64,000 bases of DNA, taken from Methylobacterium thuringiense. GTDB taxonomy: Bacteria > Pseudomonadota > Alphaproteobacteria > Rhizobiales > Beijerinckiaceae. The notes beneath the pieces are model-generated. The model was not told where the DNA came from and searched no databases. It saw only the letters and a list, made by a program, of their open reading frames with translations. The stretch lies in contig NZ_BPRA01000010.1 in assembly GCF_022179645.1 (NCBI RefSeq), positions 1-64,000 on the forward strand, in the 5' to 3' direction. Positions 8,339 to 16,795 of the stretch are shown piece after piece. The translations under genes and the position numbers were made by a program. The number at the start of each line of letters is the position of its first letter. Within the stretch, counting starts at the first letter, position 1.

Positions 8339-8605
8339 CGGATGGTTCGTTGCTTCGCGCGCGGCGGGACTGCCCGGGGGTGCCATAGCCCGAAAATGCC
8401 GGCGGGGCGTGCCGGAGCGCTTTCCGGCGAAACGCTGCCGGTTCGTCGAAGGACGGCCCGGCAGCCCGGGAACCGCCGGACCGATGCGATCGGATCGGAT
8501 ACGCATCGAGCCGGAAAAGTGTTTACCGAGCCGCCGCCCCATTTTGGGTCGGCGCGTGCCGCCATGTCCCGCCCTGCCCGAACCGATCAGCAAGCGTGCA
8601 GCGCC

Positions 8606-9457
8606 ATGACAACCGACCATCGAGCCCCCGCCGACAGCGGCGAGGCGCCGCTCCGGCTCCCGAACGGCGAACGCGTCCTCGTCGCCGGCACGTCGAGCGA
8701 TCTCAGTGTGTTCGGTCCGCTGAAGGTGCTCGACGGCGACTGGGAGCCTCATCTGCGCGCCTGCTTCGCCCGGCTGGTGCGGCGCGATTGGACCTGCCTC
8801 GACATCGGCGCGAATATCGGCGCGCACACCCTCGGCCTCGCCTCGCTGGCCGGTTCGGTGATCGCCTTCGAGGCGGCCGACCGCAATGCCGCGCATCTGC
8901 GGTTCAACGTCGATCGCTCCGCCGATGCCGGCCGCGTCAAGGTCGCCAACCTCGCCCTATGGGACGCGCCGGCATGGCTGAGCATGGCCGCGGCCGAGGA
9001 GGTCGAGGGCTGCACTTTCGTGGCGAGCGGGGACGCGGCCGACAGCCTGACGCGGCTGCGTGCCAACATCCCGTCCGTGGCCGAGCGCGAACTGAACCTG
9101 ACCCTCGACGCGGTCGAGGCCATGCGGCTCGACGACTGGCTCGACGTGCATCCGGTCCGCCGCCTCGACCTGATCAAGCTCGACGTCGAAGGCTCCGAGC
9201 GCCGCGTTCTGAGGGGCGCGCGCCGCACGCTCGACTGGTTCCGGCCGATCCTGATCACGGAATACAATCCCGGCTGCGCGACGCGGTATTTCGGCGAGCC
9301 CGCGGACGCCTATTTCCACGATCTCCGTGTGCTGTTCTCCAGCATCCGGCTCATCGAACAGGACGGCACGCCGTCGGAGCCGATCGCGGATTGGGAGACG
9401 CTGGCCGCCCGGCTCTCGGCCGGCAAGGGCTGGGAAGACCTGTTGTGCGAGCACTGA
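8606..9457 (+). CDS. FkbM-family methyltransferase
   Basis: A 283-residue SAM-dependent methyltransferase. The SAM motif CLDIGANIGAHTLGLA is at about residues 69-84, an acidic residue after the second strand is in VIAFEAADRN, and LIKLDVEGSERRVLRGA is the FkbM hallmark. Such enzymes O-methylate sugars or polyketide-like acceptors, often on surface polysaccharide. It is divergent from the MFS gene and convergent with the SulP gene, so it is a single-gene unit. The chosen ATG precedes TTDHRAPADS; a longer frame upstream has no family sequence. The acceptor is unknown. Confidence 0.87.
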   Translation: MTTDHRAPADSGEAPLRLPNGERVLVAGTSSDLSVFGPLKVLDGDWEPHLRACFARLVRRDWTCLDIGANIGAHTLGLASLAGSVIAFEAADRNAAHLRFNVDRSADAGRVKVANLALWDAPAWLSMAAAEEVEGCTFVASGDAADSLTRLRANIPSVAERELNLTLDAVEAMRLDDWLDVHPVRRLDLIKLDVEGSERRVLRGARRTLDWFRPILITEYNPGCATRYFGEPADAYFHDLRVLFSSIRLIEQDGTPSEPIADWETLAARLSAGKGWEDLLCEH

Positions 9458-9507
9458 CCGGGGCGCCTGTCCGACGCTGAGGCGCGTCCTCCACATGCCC
9501 GCGGCAC

Positions 9508-10986
9508 TCAATGCACCGCGAGCGATGCCCCCGGCTTGTCGTGCGTGCCGTGGCGCTCGACCAGCGTCGCGCTGGCCGCGTTGAGGCCGACGACCTCCAC
9601 CTCGTGCCCGCGGGCGCGGGCCTTGAGGACGACGCTGTCGAGGGCGGCGACGGCCGAGATGTCCCAGAAATGCGCGGCGTGCACGTCGATGACGAGGCGC
9701 TCCACCGGCTCCAGCACGTCGACGGCGTCGGCGAAGGTGCGGGCGGAGGCGAAGAAGACCTGTCCGGTGACCCGGTAGGTCCGCACACGCCCGTCCGGCG
9801 AGAGATCGGACGTCACCCGGTTCAGGCGCGAGACCTTGCCGGCAAAGAACACCCCCGAGAGCAGCACGCCGACGAGCACGCCCAGCGCCAGGTCGCGGGT
9901 GGCGACGACCATCGCCACGGTGGCGAGCATCACGGCGGACGAGGGCAGGGGGTTGGTGCGGAGCGCCGCGAGCGAGCGCCAGGAGAAGGTGTTGAGCGAG
10001 ACCATGATCATCACCGCCGTCAGCGCCGCCACCGGCACCACGGCGAGCAGGTCCTGCAGCGCCACGAGCAGCACCAGCAGGAAGCTGCCCGCCACCAGCG
10101 TCGAGAGCCGGCCGCGGGCGCCCGAGGAGACGTTGATCACGGACTGGCCGATCATGGCGCAGCCGCCCATGCCGCCGAACAGGGCCGAGGCGATGTTGGC
10201 GACGCCCTGGCCGGCGCATTCGCGGTTCTTGGAACTGCCGGTGTCGGTCATGTCGTCGACGATCTGCGCGGTGAGCAGGCTCTCCAACAGGCCGACGGCG
10301 GCGAGCGTCGCGGCGTAGGGCAGGAGGATGTGCAGCGTCTCGAAGGTGAGCGGCACCTGCGGCAGACTGAGGCTCGGCAGGGTCGAGGGCAGGGCGCCGA
10401 GATGCGCGACGGTGCGCACGTCGAGGTGGAACGCGGCGGTGACCGCCGTCAGCACCGCGATGGCGACGAGGGGCGAGGGCACGGCGCGGGTGAGGCGCGG
10501 CAAGCCGTAGATGATGGCGAGGCCGAGCGCGATTAGCCCGTATGTCGCCGTCGGCACGCCGATCAGCTCAGGCAACTGCGCCAAAAAAATCAGGATCGCC
10601 AGGGCGTTGACGAAGCCCGTCATCACCGATTGCGAGACGAAGCGCATCAGCCGGCCGAGCTTGAGCAGGCCGGCGAGGATCTGGATCAGCCCCATCAGGA
10701 TCGTGGCGGCGAAGAGGTATTGGACGCCGTGGTCGCGCACGAGATCGACCATCACCACGGCGGTGGCCGCGGTGGCGGCCGAGATCATGGCCGGGCGCCC
10801 GCCGGCGAAGGCGATGACGATCGCGATCACCACGGAGGCGTAGAGCCCGACCTTCGGATCCACGCCGGCGATCACCGAGAAGCCGATGGCCTCGGGGATC
10901 AGCGCCAGGGCGACGACGAGGCCGGACAGGGTGTCCCCGCGCAAGTTCGAGACCCACGCGCGGGCGTATGTTTGGAACGATGTCAT
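9508..10986 (-). CDS. SulP-family anion permease with STAS domain
   Basis: A 492-residue inner-membrane transporter. The SulP start [23 protein letters not shown], many hydrophobic segments and a [23 protein letters not shown] block are typical. A C-terminal STAS domain follows at about residues 400-485 ([23 protein letters not shown]). The family carries sulfate, bicarbonate or dicarboxylates coupled to sodium or protons. In this window, with a sulfonate operon 9 kb away, sulfate is attractive, but the sequence does not decide between sulfate and bicarbonate. It shares a 400-base divergent region with the histidine kinase gene. Confidence 0.9.
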   Translation of the reverse strand: MTSFQTYARAWVSNLRGDTLSGLVVALALIPEAIGFSVIAGVDPKVGLYASVVIAIVIAFAGGRPAMISAATAATAVVMVDLVRDHGVQYLFAATILMGLIQILAGLLKLGRLMRFVSQSVMTGFVNALAILIFLAQLPELIGVPTATYGLIALGLAIIYGLPRLTRAVPSPLVAIAVLTAVTAAFHLDVRTVAHLGALPSTLPSLSLPQVPLTFETLHILLPYAATLAAVGLLESLLTAQIVDDMTDTGSSKNRECAGQGVANIASALFGGMGGCAMIGQSVINVSSGARGRLSTLVAGSFLLVLLVALQDLLAVVPVAALTAVMIMVSLNTFSWRSLAALRTNPLPSSAVMLATVAMVVATRDLALGVLVGVLLSGVFFAGKVSRLNRVTSDLSPDGRVRTYRVTGQVFFASARTFADAVDVLEPVERLVIDVHAAHFWDISAVAALDSVVLKARARGHEVEVVGLNAASATLVERHGTHDKPGASLAVH

Positions 10987-11387
10987 GAGGGAAATCCGCA
11001 GGAGACCGGCGGCCGCGCCGTGTCGGCGCGCTCCGGAAAAGGTCTCGAATGCGTGATCCGGCGGATCGGCGGCCGGAAGAGCCACCCGGGCTTGCACCGG
11101 GTCCAGGCGAATGCGGACGGCTTACGGAGATTGCCGCCGCGGCGCAACACGAGGGCCGGTCAGGTCAGGTTCAGCCGGGCCGGTCTTAACCTCAGGTATC
11201 GACGGCCCCGATGCCGGGTCTCGGACACACCATCTCGGGATCCCCGGCGCTTCGGTCGCGGGGACGATCCGGCCGGATACGCCCGGCCCCGTGAGTGATC
11301 CTTGTCGGATCCGGCGTTTCGGCGCATCACCCGATCAAGGTTCGGCCTCCCGTCCGAATGCGATCGAAGCGGACTCAGGGACAATCT
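10987..11387. other. Divergent intergenic region, SulP / HWE kinase
   Basis: About 400 bases between the SulP start and the kinase start. It must hold both promoters. I see no repeat, RNA gene or convincing sigma-factor site. The kinase has a usable ribosome binding site (CAGGGA) seven to eight bases before its ATG. Confidence 0.5.
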
Positions 11388-14132
11388 ATGGTGCCAGCCG
11401 CGCTCAGCGCGTCGAACGAGGCCGAGCGCAGGGCTGCCCTGGCGCGCTACGCGGTTCTCGATACCGAGGCCGAGGCGGATTTCGACGACATCGTCTCGGC
11501 GGCCTCGGCCGCCTGCGGCATGCCGGTCTCGCTGATCTCGCTCATCGACGGCGACCGGCAATGGTTCAAGGCGCGAGTCGGCCTCGCGTCCACCGAGACG
11601 CCGGTCCGGTTCTCGATCTGCGCGCATGCGGCGAGCCAGGACGACGTCTTCGTGATCCCCGACACGACCCGGGATCCGCGCACCGCCGACAACCCGCTGG
11701 TGACCGGCGACCCGAAGATCCGGTTCTATGCCGGGATGCCGCTCGCGACGCCGGAGGGCGTGGCGCTCGGCGCGCTCTGCGTCATCGACACCAAGCCGAA
11801 CGACCTGAGCGCGGCGCAGCGGCTGATCCTGCGCACGCTGGCGCGCCAGGTCATGACGACGCTGGAGTTGCGCCGGGCCCTGCGCGAGCGCCGGGAGAGC
11901 GACCGCCGCAACGCGGCCATCCTCGAGAGCGCCGTCGATTACGGCATCATCTCGATGGATTTGGAGGGGCTCGTCACGAGCTGGAACTCTGGCGCGGAGC
12001 GGATCCTCGGCTGGAGCGAGGCCGAGATGCTGGGGCGGCACGCCCACGTCTTCTTCACCGACCAGGACGAGCAGGACCGGATCGCCGAGAAGGAGATGGG
12101 CAGCGCCCTGCTGCACGGGCGCGGCAGCGACGAGCGCTGGCATCGCAAGAAGGACGGCAGCCTGTTCTGGGCCAACGGCGAGATGATGCCGCTGCGCGAC
12201 GAGCAGGGCACGCCGGAGGGCTTCATCAAGATCCTGCGCGACCGCACCGAGCAGCGCCTTGCCGCCGGGCGCCAGCGCGCCGACGCCGAGTTCATGCGCA
12301 GCGTGCTCGCGGCCTCGGCCGACTGCATCAAGGTGCTCGATCTCGACACCCGCCTCACCTTCATGAGCGAGGGCGGCATGCGGGTGATGGAGGTCAGCGA
12401 CTTCAACGCAATCAAGGGCTGTCCCTGGCCGGATTTCTGGCAGGGCCAGGGCAATGCGGACGCGCTCGCGGCCATCGCGACGGCACGGGCCGGCGGGACC
12501 GGGCATTTCCAGGGTTCGACCCCGACCATGGCCGGCAACCCGCGCTGGTGGGACGTGCAGGTCACGCCGATTCCGGACGAGGACGGCCGGCCGGAGAAGC
12601 TTCTGGTGGTCTCGCGCGACATCACCGTCCAGAAGGATGCCGAGCGCCAGATCAGCGCCAGCGAGGCGCGCTGGCGCGGCCTGTTCACCGGCATGCAGGA
12701 AGGCTTCCTCACGGCCGAGCTCATCCGCGACCCGGAGGGGCACGCGACGGATTTCCGGTTTCTTGCGGTCAACCCCGCCTTCACTGCCCAGTCGGGTCTC
12801 CCGGCCGGCATCGCCGGCAGCACGATACGCGAGGCGGTGCCCGATATCGCGCAAAGCCTGATCGATACCTATGCCCGCGTGGTCGACACCGGCGTACCGG
12901 AGCTGTTCGAGATCGACGTGCCGGCGCTGGGGCGCACCTTCGAGGTGCGGGCCTTCAAGGAAGGCGGCCAGCGCTTCGCGGCCCTGTTCCTCGAGATCAG
13001 CGAGCGCAAGCGCACCGAGCGCCGCCGGGCCGCGCTGATCGAACTCGGCGACCGCGTGCGCGACCTCGGCGACAAGGGCGAGATCGCCGCCATCGCCGCC
13101 GCGATCATGGGGCGCATGCTCGACCTCTCCCATGCCGGCTACGGGGCGGTCGACCACGAGGGCGAGACCATCCTGATCTCGCAATGCTGGAGCGCACCGG
13201 GGCTGACGAGCCTCGCCGGGCTGCACCAGTTCCGCGAATACGGCTCCTACATCGCCGACCTCAAGGCGGGCGAGACCGTGCTCATCGCCGACACCGCCCG
13301 CGATCCGCGCTCCGCCAGCCAGGTCGAGGGCCTCGAGGCGATCGACGTGCGGGCCCTCGTGAACCTGCCGGTGATGGAGCACGGCCGCTTCGTGGCGATG
13401 TTCTACATCCTGAAGCGGGTGCCGCACGACTGGACGCCGGATGAGGTCGGCTTCCTGCGCAACGTCGCCGACCGGACGCGGGCGGCGATCGCGCGGGTCG
13501 AGGCCGAGGAGCAGCAGCAGGTCCTCAACCTCGAACTCAGCCACCGCATGAAGAACATGCTCGCGATGGTGCAGTCGATCGCCACGCAGACCATGCGCAA
13601 CGCCGCCGACCTCGACGTGGCCAAGAGCGTGCTCGCCGGACGCCTGATCGCGCTTGGCAAGTCGCACGACCTGCTGCTCGGCGGCTCGCTCGGCTCGACG
13701 CCCCTCGACACCCTCGCCGAGAGCGCCCTGGAGCCCCATCGCGACGGGCCGGACCGCTTCGTCGTCTCGGGGCCGGCGGTGAACGTCGGGGCCAAGGCGG
13801 CGATGTCGCTGGCGCTGATCCTGCACGAACTCGCCACCAACGCCGCGAAATACGGGGCGCTGTCGCGGGCCGCGGGCCGGGTGACGCTCGCCTGGACCCT
13901 CCGGGACACCGCGACCGGCCCGCAGGTCCACCTGCTCTGGAGCGAGACCGGCGGCCCGCCGGTGGTGGTGCCGACCCGCACAGGCTTCGGCACCCGCCTG
14001 ATCGCGCGCGGCCTCGCCGGCGATTTTGGCGGCGCGGTGACCCTCGGCTACCCCGCCGAGGGCGTCGTCTGCGCCATCGTCGCGCCGCTCAAGGAGCTGC
14101 AGGCCGAGGACGTGCGGCCGCCGCGGGATTGA
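11388..14132 (+). CDS. Multi-sensor HWE-family histidine kinase
   Basis: A 914-residue soluble sensor kinase with no membrane segment. Domains in order: GAF (about 10-165), PAS (about 177-295), PAS (about 300-425), PAS (about 427-545), a second GAF (about 552-700), then an HWE kinase core. The phospho-accepting box HRMKNMLAMVQSIA puts His at about residue 719. ALILHELATNAAKYGALS is the N box and WSETGG (about 850) supplies the W-x-E of the HWE name. HWE kinases are common in Hyphomicrobiales and often feed the general stress response or act as light/redox sensors. No cysteine-based photosensor motif is obvious, and no response regulator gene is adjacent, so it is an orphan. The start ATG has a CAGGGA ribosome binding site. 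Confidence 0.92.
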   Translation: MVPAALSASNEAERRAALARYAVLDTEAEADFDDIVSAASAACGMPVSLISLIDGDRQWFKARVGLASTETPVRFSICAHAASQDDVFVIPDTTRDPRTADNPLVTGDPKIRFYAGMPLATPEGVALGALCVIDTKPNDLSAAQRLILRTLARQVMTTLELRRALRERRESDRRNAAILESAVDYGIISMDLEGLVTSWNSGAERILGWSEAEMLGRHAHVFFTDQDEQDRIAEKEMGSALLHGRGSDERWHRKKDGSLFWANGEMMPLRDEQGTPEGFIKILRDRTEQRLAAGRQRADAEFMRSVLAASADCIKVLDLDTRLTFMSEGGMRVMEVSDFNAIKGCPWPDFWQGQGNADALAAIATARAGGTGHFQGSTPTMAGNPRWWDVQVTPIPDEDGRPEKLLVVSRDITVQKDAERQISASEARWRGLFTGMQEGFLTAELIRDPEGHATDFRFLAVNPAFTAQSGLPAGIAGSTIREAVPDIAQSLIDTYARVVDTGVPELFEIDVPALGRTFEVRAFKEGGQRFAALFLEISERKRTERRRAALIELGDRVRDLGDKGEIAAIAAAIMGRMLDLSHAGYGAVDHEGETILISQCWSAPGLTSLAGLHQFREYGSYIADLKAGETVLIADTARDPRSASQVEGLEAIDVRALVNLPVMEHGRFVAMFYILKRVPHDWTPDEVGFLRNVADRTRAAIARVEAEEQQQVLNLELSHRMKNMLAMVQSIATQTMRNAADLDVAKSVLAGRLIALGKSHDLLLGGSLGSTPLDTLAESALEPHRDGPDRFVVSGPAVNVGAKAAMSLALILHELATNAAKYGALSRAAGRVTLAWTLRDTATGPQVHLLWSETGGPPVVVPTRTGFGTRLIARGLAGDFGGAVTLGYPAEGVVCAIVAPLKELQAEDVRPPRD

Positions 14133-14210
14133 GCGCTCCCACTGGCTGCGACGGTGCCGCGGGCGTTTCCGTGAAGCACCGCGTCTCGACGGCCGACGGG
14201 GCCGCCGGTC

Positions 14211-16364
14211 TCAGAACCGTCCGGCCAGCGTCAGCCGCACGGCCGTCGGCTCGACCGGGTGGAAGTGCCGGTCGGCGACGCCCTCCGCCGCCTCGCCCGG
14301 CAGCCGCGACTCGTAGAAATACGTGATCTGGTCGGCCCGGGCGTTGGTCAGGTTGAGGACGTCCAGCGCCAGGCTCATGCCGTTGTCGAAATTGTAGCCG
14401 ATGCGGCCGTTGAGGAGCGCGGTCGGCTTCGAGCGCACGGAATTGTCCTCGATCAGGGGGCGCGGGCCGAAATAGCGGAAGCGCATGGCGCCGAACCAGC
14501 CGAGTGGCTCGCCGAAGGTGACACCGGCCGAGGCGATGGTGGTGGGCGCCTCCGGGATGCGGCTGCCAGCGGGATCGAACTCGGTGAAGCGGGCATGGGT
14601 CACGGTGAGGTCGCCCTCCAGCGAGAGCCAGGAGGTCACGGCGTAGCGGTTGGTCCATTCGACGCCGTAGCGGCGGGTCGGGCGGCTCGGCTCGGTGGTG
14701 CCGCTGTCGCCCTGGAACAGGTTTTCCGAGGCGAAATCGAGCTGGAACAGCGTGACCGTCGTCACCAGCCCCGGCAGCGAGGCATTGCGGATGCCGATCT
14801 CGGAGCCGGTGGAGGGCACCAGGAAGGGCGAGCGCTGCAAGTTGAACAGGGGGCTCGACGGGTCGACCGTCGCGGTGACGCCGCGGGCGTCGTTCGAGTG
14901 GAAGCCGCCGCCGTAGTTCACGAACAGCTCGGTGTCGAACCAGGGTCCGAGCACCAGCCCGAGCTTCGGATTGACGATGCCGTCGCGCGCCTTGCCGGAA
15001 TTGGCGGGCGTGTCGGAGACCACGTCGGCGTAGTAGCCGTCGGCGCGGAAGCCGATGCTGGTGCGCAGCCAGTCGGTCCATTTCACGCGATTGTCGAAGT
15101 AGAAGGCGCCGCTCGATTCGAAGATCCGGTCGTCGAGGATCCCGGAGCGAAACCGGCGGTTCGTGGTGTTGAACAGGCCGACGCGGATCGAGTCGGTGCG
15201 GGTCTGCACGCCGATCTCGTTCTCCATCGGCCGACCGAACAGGTCGCCCTGGAAGATGTGGGCCACCTCGCCGCCGCCGAGGATGCGCTGGTCGAGCTGG
15301 TGGAACTGGTCGCCGTTGGCCGGATCGTTGAGGAAATAGGTGAAGTCGTTGAACAGGTTCATCTGCTGGCGGATGACGTAGGCCGAAGCCCGCGTCACGC
15401 CGGTGTCGTCCGTCCCGCTCCAGCGGCCGGACAACGAAAAGCGCGAAGCATCGCCGCCGTCGGTGGGGTTCAGCGTGCCGAAGCGGCCGATCAGCCCCTC
15501 GGAGACGGCGCGGGCAGGGATCTGGTTGGTGGCGGTCCAGCGGCTGGCATAGGCCATGCCGGTGACGGAAAAGCCGTCGAGCTGAGTGCCCTGGCTGTAG
15601 CGGACGACGCCGTTCACCTTGCGCAACGCATCCGGCACCTCCCAGGGGCCGTCATAGACCTGGGCCTCGCCGGCCACGAGCAGGTGGCCTTCGCCCAAGG
15701 GCGCCGAGGCGATGGTGAGGGCGCGCTTGTAGCCGAAGCTGCCGATGGAGGTCAGCGCGAGGTTCTTCTCGACGGTGTCGAGGTAGTCGATGCGGACCGA
15801 GCCGGCGGAGGCGAAGTCGCCGTCGCGGGCGAAGTAGGGGCCCTTGTGGAATTCGACGCCGGCGACGAGTTCGGGGATCAGGAAATTGATGTCGGCATAG
15901 CCCTGGGCGTGGGCGTTGGTGCGCATGTTCACCGGCATGCCGTCGACATTGATGGCGATGTCGGTGCCGTGATCGAGGTTGAAGCCGCGGAGGAAGAACT
16001 GGTTGGCTTTGCCCTCGCCGGAATGCTGGGTGACGATGAGTCCGGGCACCGATTCCAGCACCTCGCCGGGCCGGGTGACCGGCCGGCTGTTCAGCGCCGC
16101 ACCCGAGATGGTGTCGGCGCTGGCGGAATCGACGGTGCGCAGCGCGCCGCCGATCCCGGAGACGCCGCCGACATAGCCGGCGCTCGCGGCCGGGCCGCCG
16201 GACGAAGCGGGGACTGGGCCGGGCGCGCCTTCGCCGGCGACGGCGATCTCGTCGAGGCGGGCATCCTCGGCCGCGGCCGGCGCGGCGCAGGCCAGCAGGC
16301 CGAGGGCGGGCAGGACGAAACGCGCCGCGCGGGGCAGCGTTGGGACGGAACGGAAAACCGACAA
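14211..16364 (-). CDS. TonB-dependent receptor under B12 riboswitch
   Basis: An outer-membrane receptor of about 717 residues. After a signal peptide (FVLPALGLLACAAPAAA) come a plug domain with GEVLESVPGLIVTQHSGEGK and NQFFLRGFNLDHGTDIAIN, then a 22-strand barrel ending in a C-terminal Phe. The open frame runs back into the riboswitch, so I place the start at a TTG with GAGG upstream; a GTG at 16391 is the alternative. Regulation by a cobalamin riboswitch implies a role in importing cobalamin, a corrinoid or cobalt, powered by TonB. The sequence is not close to classical BtuB, and no btuFCD genes adjoin, so the ligand is inferred only from the riboswitch. Confidence 0.88.
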   Translation of the reverse strand: MSVFRSVPTLPRAARFVLPALGLLACAAPAAAEDARLDEIAVAGEGAPGPVPASSGGPAASAGYVGGVSGIGGALRTVDSASADTISGAALNSRPVTRPGEVLESVPGLIVTQHSGEGKANQFFLRGFNLDHGTDIAINVDGMPVNMRTNAHAQGYADINFLIPELVAGVEFHKGPYFARDGDFASAGSVRIDYLDTVEKNLALTSIGSFGYKRALTIASAPLGEGHLLVAGEAQVYDGPWEVPDALRKVNGVVRYSQGTQLDGFSVTGMAYASRWTATNQIPARAVSEGLIGRFGTLNPTDGGDASRFSLSGRWSGTDDTGVTRASAYVIRQQMNLFNDFTYFLNDPANGDQFHQLDQRILGGGEVAHIFQGDLFGRPMENEIGVQTRTDSIRVGLFNTTNRRFRSGILDDRIFESSGAFYFDNRVKWTDWLRTSIGFRADGYYADVVSDTPANSGKARDGIVNPKLGLVLGPWFDTELFVNYGGGFHSNDARGVTATVDPSSPLFNLQRSPFLVPSTGSEIGIRNASLPGLVTTVTLFQLDFASENLFQGDSGTTEPSRPTRRYGVEWTNRYAVTSWLSLEGDLTVTHARFTEFDPAGSRIPEAPTTIASAGVTFGEPLGWFGAMRFRYFGPRPLIEDNSVRSKPTALLNGRIGYNFDNGMSLALDVLNLTNARADQITYFYESRLPGEAAEGVADRHFHPVEPTAVRLTLAGRF

Positions 16365-16485
16365 GAGAACCTCGGGCGACGGCAGTGGCACGTCACCGCG
16401 AACAGGTCTCGCCACACGACGTCGGCCGCGTGCCTCGACACCCGCCGGAGCACCCCGCCCGACGCGTTTCGCGTGTGACCACGAC

Positions 16486-16665
16486 TGACGGCAGGTCTCC
16501 TGGCTCACGGGTCGTCGCCGTCCATCCGTCTTCCCGGGTCGAGGAACCCAGTGACATCGGTGGTGGAAGGCTCGCCGCTTACAGTTGCGGGGGCAGCCGC
16601 GGCCTCGGGGTCCAAAGACCTCTCACCGCGTTCCCTTTTGATCCCCGAGGGGAACCGTCACGTCC
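16486..16665 (-). promoter_or_regulatory. Cobalamin (AdoCbl) riboswitch
   Basis: On the minus strand the leader contains the standard cobalamin-riboswitch blocks in order: an AAAAGGGAACGCGGTG segment, then the B12 box region CTGCCCCCGCAACTGTAAG, and finally GAGCCAGGAGACCTGCCGTC. Their spacing matches the class I aptamer. It lies about 120 bases before the chosen start of the TonB-dependent receptor and should switch that gene off when adenosylcobalamin is plentiful. Ends are approximate. Confidence 0.95.
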
Positions 16666-16764
16666 GAGCTAGCGCTCTGGTTGCAACGCCGTCAACGCCG
16701 TGACGCGAATAGCCCAGCGCCGTCGCGTTTGCGCCACAGCAAGCACGACGTCATGCGGAGCGTA

Positions 16765-16787
16765 GCCCCGCCCATGCCGGGCGGGGC
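16765..16787 (-). terminator. Hairpin after second TonB receptor gene
   Basis: A perfect 9-base stem GCCCCGCCC / GGGCGGGGC with a 5-base loop lies eight bases after the stop of the 16796-19084 gene and before the riboswitch. It has no clear T run, so it is a weak intrinsic terminator or an mRNA end-stabiliser. Confidence 0.45.
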
Positions 16788-16795
16788 CGCTCGAT

